36,647 nucleotides of DNA from an uncultured Oscillospiraceae bacterium (GTDB lineage: Bacteria > Bacillota > Clostridia > Oscillospirales > Oscillospiraceae): NCBI GenBank assembly GCA_934597165.1, contig CAKTQP010000020.1, forward strand, positions 1 through 36,647, given 5' to 3'. The translations under genes and the position numbers were made by a program. Position 1 is the first letter of the stretch. Every line of letters begins with the position of its first letter. This document shows, one piece after another, positions 1-5,838 of the stretch. The notes below the pieces were generated by a model. It worked only from the letters and a program-made list of their open reading frames with translations, was not told the DNA's origin and searched no databases.

Positions 1-37
1 ATAACGTCACCAGCCGTTCGATTGCTGCCTCGTCCAT
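1..37 (-). CDS. Start of a leftward gene, cut by the window edge
   Basis: On the complement an ATG at 37 opens MDEAAIERLVTL and stays open to the edge. AAAGGAG sits eight bases upstream, and a good promoter lies at 83-111, so the start is well supported. Only 12 residues are visible and I do not recognise the family. Its position opposite the lysogeny genes, behind a promoter with LexA-like boxes, suggests the first gene of an early or SOS-inducible operon; that is inference. Confidence 0.6.
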   Translation of the reverse strand, partial: MDEAAIERLVTL

Positions 38-50
38 GTTCCGCGCTCCT

Positions 51-111
51 TTCGTTCGTACATTCGTTCGATTCATGTTTTGAGTATAGTACTTCTGTTC
101 TAATAATGCAA
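51..111. promoter_or_regulatory. Overlapping divergent promoters with two LexA-like boxes
   Basis: Leftward promoter: -35 TTGCAT (111-106), 17-base spacer, -10 TATACT (88-83). Rightward candidate: -35 TTGAGT (80-85), 16-base spacer, -10 AATAAT (102-107). They overlap almost completely. GTACTTCTGTTC at 89-100 lies in the spacer of both and matches the GAAC-N4-GTTC core of Gram-positive LexA sites with one mismatch. A second site at 57-70, read on the complement as CGAACGAATGTACG, matches 13 of 14 positions of the Bacillus consensus CGAACRNRYGTTYG and lies between the leftward start point and the ribosome site. Binding by LexA or a phage repressor is inferred. Confidence 0.55.
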
Positions 112-149
112 CGGCTATTTTAGAAAATATGTTGTATAGGGATGGTTGA

Positions 150-1217
150 ATGATAAAGCCAAAGTACTTCTCGCGTGAAACTGCTCCGTTGCGGTTTTTG
201 AAGGTCATGAAGACCCTATTAAAAATTGGAATTGGATTACAAATACTCTTCCTAATTATTTACATTATCCCGGCCTTTGGGCTTTTGGGTGAATATGGCA
301 TCGGGATTTTGATTCCATATGCAATCCGGATTGGCGTTATTGCCCTGACAATCGCCACATCTGAAAGCCTGGAAGATTGGAAATGGCGCGGGGTCAACCT
401 GTTATATTTGTGGTTCTTTATTGGTTGTTCTCTAAGCGCAGTCAATCAAATTTCCACGCAGGGTATGCAGTGGGGCATCGTTATTGGGTGTTTTCTCGGC
501 TGGTTGATCTGGATGATCCCCATGTATATCTACTTTGAAAAGCGACGCGCTCTATTCACCCCTCCGATCACGGCGATTCCATCCGATACCTACGCCCAGC
601 AGGAAGCCCAAATGAAGCAGTTTGTTGTGGACGATGCCACCGGCGAAGTCATCAGCGAACCGCCTGCCGAAGAACCAAAGCCAATAACCCTGGAATACCA
701 TCCCGATTTCCAGCTGCAAGGCCCGCCGGAAGATCCGAAGCTTTCGGCGGAATCCCCGGACCTTACCCAGAAGCCCGCCGGGAAGTCCTATGCCCCGCTG
801 TGCATTATCCTTGGTATCCTTCTTGCCGCCAGCTTTGCTGGGAATGTGGTTCAAAGCTATATGTCTGTAAACAAATTGGAAGAAATGACTTTCATGCAGG
901 ATAAATTGCAGACAGAAGTGAATTCTCTGCGAAGCCGGGTTTCATCCCTTAGAGAAGAGAAAGACCATCTGAGTGAGCAGTTATCAAACGTGCAATATGG
1001 GTCTGATATTCAAGATGAAATCATAGACCAGATTGCTCCGGAAGCCTTCGCCATGGAAACTTATATCGGATTCATCTATGATGGTTCTCAGTACTGCCAT
1101 AGCTATAACTGCCCAAACTTCCCGTTTGACGATTGTGCTGATAATGGGTTTTACGCACACAACGTAGAATATTGCGAATGGCTTGGATACCCGAAGCATT
1201 CCAAATGCTGGGGCTGA
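150..1217 (+). CDS. Multi-pass membrane protein with coiled coil and Cys-rich C-terminus
   Basis: This is a 355-residue protein of unknown function. About four hydrophobic segments lie within residues 20-130, followed by a hydrophilic, proline-rich stretch (about 140-215). A further membrane segment (around PLCIILGILLAASFAG) comes next, then a heptad-like coiled coil of about 40 residues (NKLEEMTFMQ to EQLSNVQ). The C-terminus has five cysteines, with YCHSYNCPNFPFDDC and a final KCWG. The DNA is more AT-rich than the late genes. It is the first rightward gene after the divergent switch, ahead of the XRE gene and integrase, so it may be lysogenic conversion cargo such as a surface-exclusion protein; that is a guess. 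The ribosome site (GGGATGG) is weak, so the start is moderately sure. Confidence 0.75.
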   Translation: MIKPKYFSRETAPLRFLKVMKTLLKIGIGLQILFLIIYIIPAFGLLGEYGIGILIPYAIRIGVIALTIATSESLEDWKWRGVNLLYLWFFIGCSLSAVNQISTQGMQWGIVIGCFLGWLIWMIPMYIYFEKRRALFTPPITAIPSDTYAQQEAQMKQFVVDDATGEVISEPPAEEPKPITLEYHPDFQLQGPPEDPKLSAESPDLTQKPAGKSYAPLCIILGILLAASFAGNVVQSYMSVNKLEEMTFMQDKLQTEVNSLRSRVSSLREEKDHLSEQLSNVQYGSDIQDEIIDQIAPEAFAMETYIGFIYDGSQYCHSYNCPNFPFDDCADNGFYAHNVEYCEWLGYPKHSKCWG

Positions 1218-1426
1218 TTTCATCCCCCCCGCCCCGCCGCCTCTGCAACAAGCGGCGGAGCCGGGGGCAGCAAGCTTGGGGTAACGGCTTGCCGTAATGT
1301 AACCGTAGCAGAAACGGGTTTGGCAGCGCAATACCAAAACCTTAAAAACAGGCAGTATGCTGCCGAACCAAATTTGAGATTGCGTCTGCCCATATCTTAC
1401 AAACTTAATATAGGAGGCCGATTTTT
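1218..1426. other. Intergenic region with hairpins ahead of the XRE gene
   Basis: The stop at 1217 is followed by a 7-bp hairpin, CCGCCGC (1234-1240) with GCGGCGG (1252-1258), without a clear T-run. Two related GTAAC motifs follow (from 1281), the first inside a palindrome ACGGC-TT-GCCGT (1284-1295). A small hairpin GGCAG-TATG-CTGCC comes further on. These could be terminator and operator elements for the XRE-integrase pair. I see no convincing -35/-10 pair. Confidence 0.35.
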
Positions 1427-1840
1427 TTGACGATCCAGGACTTATGCCGCGAAAAAAGAGCCGGTTTGAATCTGACGGCTCAGGACATCGCCGACGCATC
1501 TAATGTGCCCCTGTCCACAGTAAACAACTTCTTTGCCAACTCATCCAAAGCACCGTCTATTAACACTGTGGGGCCAATTTGCGCTGTTTTAGGCATATCA
1601 CTGGACGCATTTTACGGAATCGGCACACACTATACAGCCAACGAAGAAACTCTGCATGCGGAGAACGTCGGTCTTGAAAAACACTTATCCAGCAAGCGGC
1701 AGATCATTACGATGATGGAGCAGGGTGTGAAAACCCGGAACCGCATCATTGCCGCGTTGCTGGTTTTGTTGTTTTTCTCCATAACCTATGCGCTGTACCT
1801 TGACTTTAATTGTATTCAAATCGGCTTCTGGAGGGGATAA
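1427..1840 (+). CDS. XRE-family regulator with C-terminal membrane anchor
   Basis: This is a 137-residue protein with a TTG start, chosen because AGGAGG lies at 1412-1417. Residues about 3-65 form a helix-turn-helix of the XRE/Cro type (LTAQDIADASNVPLSTVNNF, then a third-helix region ending in LGISLDAFYGIG). After a short charged helix comes one strong membrane segment at about 107-128 (NRIIAALLVLLFFSITYALY). The stop at 1838-1840 is three bases before the integrase TTG, and the integrase ribosome site lies inside this gene's end, so translation is probably coupled. A likely role is repressor or control of integrase. The membrane anchor is unusual for a phage repressor. Confidence 0.8.
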   Translation: MTIQDLCREKRAGLNLTAQDIADASNVPLSTVNNFFANSSKAPSINTVGPICAVLGISLDAFYGIGTHYTANEETLHAENVGLEKHLSSKRQIITMMEQGVKTRNRIIAALLVLLFFSITYALYLDFNCIQIGFWRG

Positions 1841-1842
1841 CG

Positions 1843-3168
1843 TTGATTGTTTTACGCGCAGCGCTTTATCCGCGCGTCAGTACGGAAGAGCAGGCGAAGT
1901 TTGGCCTTTCCATCCACGATCAGCAACGCGATCTGGAGGAATACGCCAAAGCACACGGGATGAAGATTGTCGGCATTTACCCGGATGCCGGTTTCTCAGC
2001 CCGGAAGAAAATAGAAAAGCGCCCCGCCATGATGGAGCTGTTGGCTGCAGTCCAGCGGAACGAAATTGACATTATTCTGGTCACAAAGCTGGACCGGTGG
2101 TTCCGCAATATCGGCGAATACTATAAGGTGCAGGAGATCCTTGAAGCCCATAACGTGTGCTGGAAAACCATTTACGAGGACTATGACACCTCCACCGCCG
2201 CAGGCCGGTTGAAGATCAATATCATGCTGGCCGTCGCGCAGGACGAAGCAGACCGGACCGGAGAGCGGATCAAGAAGGTGCTGGACGCAAAGAAATCCCG
2301 TAACGAGGTCTGCACCGGCCATCTGCCGAAGGGATATAAGATCGGCGGAAAATTCGCGGTGATCGACCGTGAAACAGAGCCGGACGTTAAAACGTTTTTC
2401 AGTGTGTTCCTGGAAACAGGCTCCATCCATAATGCGATCTCTGCAGTCCCCAATTTGAAGCTGCAATACCGCACCGCAAGTAAAATGCTGGACAATCGCG
2501 GATATGTCGGAGAATGGCACGGTCTGTCGATCCCGCCATATTTAACCGCAGAAGAGTTTGACCGCATCCAGACGCTGCGTAGACGGCTCCAACGGAAGGT
2601 TGCCCAGAATCGGACGTATATCTTTTCCGGGCTGCTTGTATGCGGAGACTGCGGGCGCAGGATCGGCGGCAGGCCGCGCAAGCTCGTGAACGGCGAATCC
2701 TATGTGTACAGCTGCGACGGTGCCTATCAGTACAAGGGCTGCCCCAATCATGCAAATATCATGGAGGCCACGATCGAACAGTATTTACTGGAAACGATCG
2801 ACGCAAAGATCGAAATTTTTGCAAACACCAAAGACGAACCCAAACAGGATAGCAAAGAAATTGAGGAAAAAGCAAAGTCTTTGCAAAAGAAGTTAGCTAA
2901 ACTCTCTGATCTGTATCTTGACGATCTGATCTCCAAAGGTGAATACGCAAAACGCTATGCCGACCTGACGGCCCAGTTAGAAAGCGCTGAGGCATTGCTC
3001 CGCAAGCCTCCCGTAAAATCTGCGAAAGACCTCTCCGAGACATTCTTTTCCGGCTGGCAGGATATTTATAAAGAACTCAGCAGAGAAAACAAAAAAGTGT
3101 TCTGGAAACTAAAGCTAAAAGAAATCCGGCTGTACCAAGATCGCCGGATAGACTTCGATTTCCTTTAA
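1843..3168 (+). CDS. Large serine recombinase (phage integrase)
   Basis: This is a 441-residue protein from TTG at 1843, chosen over an in-frame TTG at 1810 because GGAGGGG ends six bases upstream. The N-terminal resolvase domain (about 1-145) starts IVLRAALYPRVSTEEQ, with the catalytic serine at about residue 13. The recombinase domain follows (LPKGYKIGGKF onward), then a zinc ribbon at about 255-300 (LVCGDCGRR with a later SCDG and GCPN). A charged coiled-coil helix (about 325-390) of the kind that controls directionality in large serine integrases comes last. The length is typical. It should join attP and attB without a host factor. It is the last gene of the rightward unit; the sequence just behind it may hold the site. 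Confidence 0.95.
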   Translation: MIVLRAALYPRVSTEEQAKFGLSIHDQQRDLEEYAKAHGMKIVGIYPDAGFSARKKIEKRPAMMELLAAVQRNEIDIILVTKLDRWFRNIGEYYKVQEILEAHNVCWKTIYEDYDTSTAAGRLKINIMLAVAQDEADRTGERIKKVLDAKKSRNEVCTGHLPKGYKIGGKFAVIDRETEPDVKTFFSVFLETGSIHNAISAVPNLKLQYRTASKMLDNRGYVGEWHGLSIPPYLTAEEFDRIQTLRRRLQRKVAQNRTYIFSGLLVCGDCGRRIGGRPRKLVNGESYVYSCDGAYQYKGCPNHANIMEATIEQYLLETIDAKIEIFANTKDEPKQDSKEIEEKAKSLQKKLAKLSDLYLDDLISKGEYAKRYADLTAQLESAEALLRKPPVKSAKDLSETFFSGWQDIYKELSRENKKVFWKLKLKEIRLYQDRRIDFDFL

Positions 3169-3212
3169 TTCCATAGTTGTACATATCCAAATGGTTAATG
3201 TAATCTATGGAA
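3169..3212. other. Candidate attachment site: 44-bp imperfect palindrome
   Basis: It begins at the base after the integrase stop. Outer arms TTCCATAG (3169-3176) and CTATGGAA (3205-3212) are perfect 8-bp inverted repeats. Inner CCA (3187-3189) pairs with TGG (3192-3194). The centre is the non-palindromic dinucleotide AA (3190-3191). Large serine integrases use short, imperfect palindromes around a central dinucleotide, usually next to the integrase gene, so this fits attP. It could also simply be a hairpin. Confidence 0.45.
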
Positions 3213-3213
3213 C

Positions 3214-3238
3214 GCCCCCGCCCATTGTAGGCGGGGGC
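3214..3238. terminator. Hairpin between convergent integrase and late operon
   Basis: GCCCCCGCC (3214-3222) pairs perfectly with GGCGGGGGC (3230-3238) around a 7-base loop. It lies between the end of the rightward integrase and the end of the leftward late genes and could serve both. The T-run is weak on both sides (ATAATTTATT on +), so strength is uncertain. Confidence 0.6.
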
Positions 3239-3243
3239 ATAAT

Positions 3244-3732
3244 TTATTCATGTTCCACGATCCCGTGGTAATACGCCGCCAGCTTTTTCTTTGCTCCCGG
3301 GCCGTCCTTGTCCATCAGAAATGCCCTTGCCATATCCGCGTAAAACTCCGCAATGGACACGCCGTACTTCTCAGCCACGCCGGAATAGTCGGAATACATC
3401 ATATTCATGGTGATCCACCAGCAGGGCCGGGAAACCTTTTCCCAGGTCATCCCCATGCTTTCCGCAACAGCGGTAGTCTGGTCAACGCCCCAATGGGGGC
3501 CGGTGGTACCGTCCTCGTTTCGGAGCATTGCAGACCACGCCGTCGCATCTTGTTCTGTAAACCCGTCAGACGTGCGGGTGCAGTCTTTCATGGCGGCAAG
3601 CGCAGACCAGCAGTCCAGCATCCCACGAATCGCGCAGGCGGACCGTTCGCTGGCTGGCATCCGCATATACTCAGAAATGCCGTGTTCCAGCTTTTCCAGA
3701 TATTCCGTGATCTGGTCTTTGTTCATGCCCAT
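3244..3732 (-). CDS. Conserved gut-phage protein, unknown function
   Basis: This 162-residue soluble protein is the last gene of the late transcript. It has an N-terminal helical part (YLEKLEHGISEYMRM), a central segment HWGVDQTTAVAESMGM, and a conserved-looking WWITMNMMYSDYSGVAEKYG followed by ADMARAFLMDKDGPGAKKK. I recognise this pattern as recurring in uncharacterised gut Firmicute phage proteins but know no function. GAGGTG precedes two possible starts, ATG at 3732 and at 3726; the longer is given. It lies nine bases after the jelly-roll-like gene. Confidence 0.75.
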   Translation of the reverse strand: MGMNKDQITEYLEKLEHGISEYMRMPASERSACAIRGMLDCWSALAAMKDCTRTSDGFTEQDATAWSAMLRNEDGTTGPHWGVDQTTAVAESMGMTWEKVSRPCWWITMNMMYSDYSGVAEKYGVSIAEFYADMARAFLMDKDGPGAKKKLAAYYHGIVEHE

Positions 3733-3740
3733 AGTCCACC

Positions 3741-4145
3741 TCAGATCTTCTCAACCCGTGCGGCAACGTTGTTGACGGTGGAAGCCGCGCCGGTCAGCAG
3801 AAGGGTCAGCACGGAGCCGGTAGAGCAGCAGCCCAGCCGGACAGTCGCAGGGAATGCCAGCGTCACGGTATTAGCAACAGCCGCCACCGTAGCGGCAGCA
3901 GTTGCGCCGGGGACGGCAACGCCGTCCTTCAAAAGCTGAACCGTCACCGTTCCGGCAGCATCGGGTACGGCTTCAACAGACACGTCCACATCGTAGTAGC
4001 CCTGCCCGTTGATGGCGATCCCGTTTCCGTTCAGATTGCAGTTGCATCCGTAGCGCCGGACGATAGTCCCCAGAGGGATAACGCCATTTACCGCAACGGC
4101 GGTCGGGGTCTGCATCGCAGTGTAAATCAAAGATTTGCAGCTCAT
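3741..4145 (-). CDS. Small beta-rich protein with jelly-roll-like pattern
   Basis: This is a 134-residue protein starting MSCKSLIYTAMQ behind AGGAGG. It shows alternating beta strands rich in V, T and A (GYYDVDVSVEAVPDAAGTV, VTVQLLKDGVAVPGAT), a paired cysteine loop (GCCSTGS) and a hydrophobic C-terminus ending NNVAARVEKI. The pattern resembles TNF/BclA-like trimeric jelly-roll domains seen in exosporium proteins and phage surface proteins. It could be a head or tail decoration protein. The family likeness is from memory of the pattern, so function is inferred. Confidence 0.7.
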   Translation of the reverse strand: MSCKSLIYTAMQTPTAVAVNGVIPLGTIVRRYGCNCNLNGNGIAINGQGYYDVDVSVEAVPDAAGTVTVQLLKDGVAVPGATAAATVAAVANTVTLAFPATVRLGCCSTGSVLTLLLTGAASTVNNVAARVEKI

Positions 4146-4240
4146 ATAAATAACCTCCTAATAATAAATGGGCGGAGCATCGGCCCCGCCCGTAACCCGG
4201 CCAGAAGGGCCTAAACTATTTCCAATCCGGAAATAGCTGC
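4146..4240 (-). terminator. Two hairpins between late genes
   Basis: Read leftward, the first hairpin is CTATTTCC (4216-4223) pairing with GGAAATAG (4229-4236), followed by TTTAG. The second is GGGCGG (4170-4175) pairing with CCGCCC (4186-4191), followed on the complement by ATTTATTATT and then AGGAGG for the next gene. Either could weaken transcription into the last two late genes. The stems are clear; the terminator role is inferred. Confidence 0.4.
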
Positions 4241-4852
4241 TTAGATGTTGCCACCGCAGCCGTTGTTGCAGCCGCAGAAGGGAGAGGGTCCGGCGTTGTA
4301 GGTGTAGCCGGTGGGATACCGCACTACGCCGCACAGCTGCTCACGCATGTAGAGCTGGTTGTTGGCCTGCTCCAACTGCGCGATCCGACCCTCAAGCTGG
4401 CTCTTTTCCAGAGCCGCGAACTTGGCGTCAATGTTGGCGTTGATGCCGTCCAGCGCCCGCTGGGTGGTGCAGCAGCACTCCGCCATCTGAGCCTGGATGC
4501 CGTTGGTGCTCTGCATGATGGCCATGTTGGTGCCGTTCTGGGCCAGGGCCATCTCCTTGCCCAGCTGACCCAGGCTGCCCTGCATCTCGTAGCCGAGATT
4601 ACAGATGCCGTTGCCGATGTTGGTTAGGCGGTCATCGATCCGGCCAAAGTGCTGGCCGAACAGGATGTCCTGCTGGCTGGCCGCCGTGGCGTACTGACCG
4701 AACTCACCCTGCCGGGAGCCGAAGCCGAAGCCACCGCCACCGCTCATGAGGACAAACAGGAACAGGATGATGATCCACCAGGCACCGCTGGTGCCTGCGC
4801 CGTCATTGTCACGGGTGACAGCCGCGAGATCGCTCAAAGTATAGTTATCCAT
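4241..4852 (-). CDS. Membrane-anchored coiled-coil protein with Cys/Gly C-terminus
   Basis: This is a 203-residue protein. A short N-terminus (MDNYTLSDLAAVTRD) leads to one membrane segment (WWIIILFLFVLM, about 25-38) and a glycine-rich patch. A long helical region then carries repeated N, G and Q (GQHFGRIDDRLTNIGNGICN), an ECCC cluster, and a coiled coil (FAALEKSQLEGRIAQLEQAN). The tail is FCGCNNGCGGNI. This architecture recurs in gut Firmicute phages but I know no function. The start is supported by AAAGGAG ten bases upstream. Confidence 0.75.
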   Translation of the reverse strand: MDNYTLSDLAAVTRDNDGAGTSGAWWIIILFLFVLMSGGGGFGFGSRQGEFGQYATAASQQDILFGQHFGRIDDRLTNIGNGICNLGYEMQGSLGQLGKEMALAQNGTNMAIMQSTNGIQAQMAECCCTTQRALDGINANIDAKFAALEKSQLEGRIAQLEQANNQLYMREQLCGVVRYPTGYTYNAGPSPFCGCNNGCGGNI

Positions 4853-4897
4853 ATCTGATCTCCTTTCGAAATTTAAAACAAGCCGTTGCGCACCGGC

Positions 4898-5119
4898 CTA
4901 TTTACCAAGAAATGCCATGAAGTCTTTGGCCTGCTGCTGGAGCTGCTGGAACTGATCCTGAGACATGGTTCCGTCCGCCAGCAGCTTTTCAACCTGCTGC
5001 TGCGCCCGCTGTGGCGTCATGTTGGCCGCGAACTTCCGGAACTCCGCCATCATGGCGATGGGATTATTCGGCATTCTGCTTCCGCTTCCCCGGAGCATCT
5101 GCATCATCGGGTTTGCCAC
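4898..5119 (-). CDS. Small Gln/Met-rich late protein, GTG start
   Basis: This is a 73-residue protein: MANPMMQMLRGSGSRMPNNP, then a helical Q-rich part (QRAQQQVEKLLADG, SQDQFQQLQQQAKDF). The GTG at 5119 is chosen because GGAGGAG ends seven bases upstream, inside the coding end of the upstream gene; the two overlap by 56 bases in different frames. The function is unknown. Gene order suggests a minor late or structural protein. Confidence 0.7.
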   Translation of the reverse strand: MANPMMQMLRGSGSRMPNNPIAMMAEFRKFAANMTPQRAQQQVEKLLADGTMSQDQFQQLQQQAKDFMAFLGK

Positions 5120-5447
5120 TCAGCATCTCCTCCAATCTTTTCACACGGTTTTCCAGTCCGGCCACGTCCACCGGGGCCGCTGCCTGATACGGCGTCACCG
5201 TGTAGGGTGTCACCGTGGCGTAGCCTGCCCCGTCCGTCTGCTTGAGCCACACGATGGGGTCATTCTCGTCCATCAGCAGGATAGAGCTGTTGGGGGCCAT
5301 CCGGAAGGCGTCAGCGCCGTTCCGACCGTTGACCCGGGTAACTTGTCCGCCAAACGCCTGGGGTGCTCCTGCGGCACCCTGCGGGGCCGCAGAAGGGTAT
5401 CCGTAGGGGCTTCCGTACCCCTGATAGGGATTCGCAAAATAATTCAT
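5064..5447 (-). CDS. Late protein with Gly/Tyr/Pro-rich N-terminus
   Basis: This is a 127-residue protein. The start at 5447 (MNYFANPYQGYGSPYGYPS) is behind a perfect AAGGAGG; a longer in-frame start at 5489 would begin inside the terminator stem and has no ribosome site. A flexible G/Y/P/A-rich segment leads into a folded part (NSSILLMDENDPIVWLKQTD) and a C-terminal helix (LENRVKRLEEML) that also encodes the next gene's ribosome site. It is a conserved type in gut phages, function unknown. It is the first gene after a strong terminator, so it may have its own promoter, though I see none. Confidence 0.75.
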   Translation of the reverse strand: MNYFANPYQGYGSPYGYPSAAPQGAAGAPQAFGGQVTRVNGRNGADAFRMAPNSSILLMDENDPIVWLKQTDGAGYATVTPYTVTPYQAAAPVDVAGLENRVKRLEEMLSGKPDDADAPGKRKQNAE

Positions 5448-5478
5448 AGCGCACCTCCTTTTTCTGTCTTTATGGTAC

Positions 5479-5529
5479 AAAAAAAGCACCCAAACAAACG
5501 GCCTGATAAAGGCCTTTGTTTGGGTGCTT
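5479..5529 (-). terminator. Strong intrinsic terminator at end of the main late transcript
   Basis: Read leftward, AAGCACCCAAACAAA pairs with TTTGTTTGGGTGCTT around an inner GGCC stem with loop TTTATCA, and ends in a run of seven T (5485-5479). It starts three bases after the stop of the small HTH gene. This is the best terminator in the window. The reverse reading has only GTTTAT after the stem. Confidence 0.9.
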
Positions 5530-5531
5530 GT

Positions 5532-5771
5532 TTATGAATGCTTAACGCCGTCCAAAATCTTGGAGTAGGCCCGCCGTCTGCATTTTTTGATGTACTCCGG
5601 AGATACGTTCATCTGCCCGGAAACCTGCGTGTAAGACTGCCGCCGGACGTCGATCTGAACAAGGCAGTATTCCTCGTCTATCGGCAGCTCAAAGGATTGG
5701 ATATACGCCTCCGCCCGCTTGGGGGCCATGCCGGATAGCATGGCCCGCAGCGCCTTATGCTCACTGTTCAT
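5532..5771 (-). CDS. Small sigma-region-4-like HTH protein
   Basis: This is a 79-residue protein. Residues about 28-75 contain EEYCLVQIDVRRQSYTQVSG, then NVSPEYIKKCRRRAYSKI, which looks like a sigma-70 region 4 type helix-turn-helix. It may be a late transcription regulator, or a DNA-binding protein whose gene ends the operon. The ATG at 5771 lacks a good ribosome site of its own; it overlaps (ATGA) the stop of a 19-codon reading frame that has an SD-like sequence, so coupling is possible. It is the last gene before the strong terminator. Confidence 0.7.
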   Translation of the reverse strand: MNSEHKALRAMLSGMAPKRAEAYIQSFELPIDEEYCLVQIDVRRQSYTQVSGQMNVSPEYIKKCRRRAYSKILDGVKHS

Positions 5772-5827
5772 GCTCGCAGTTTCAGCTTGCAGAACGGGAT
5801 ATCCCGTGGGCGTTTCCGCCGCCTCAC
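5768..5827 (-). CDS. Possible 19-aa basic leader peptide
   Basis: GTG at 5827 would give MRRRKRPRDIPFCKLKLRA and stop in TGA overlapping the ATG of the HTH gene. AAAGGAG lies just upstream, but only two bases separate it from the GTG, which is too close for normal initiation. The frame of the HTH gene itself is also open upstream of its ATG, without a standard start codon. So either the leader is read inefficiently or a rare start is used. Confidence 0.25.
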   Translation of the reverse strand: MRRRKRPRDIPFCKLKLRA

Positions 5828-5838
5828 ATCTCCTTTCG

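Noticed and set aside
3169..3212. Plain intrinsic terminator for the integrase gene
   Set aside because: The arms are 28 bases apart with no T-run, and a better hairpin lies just downstream at 3214-3238, so an attachment site seems the better reading.
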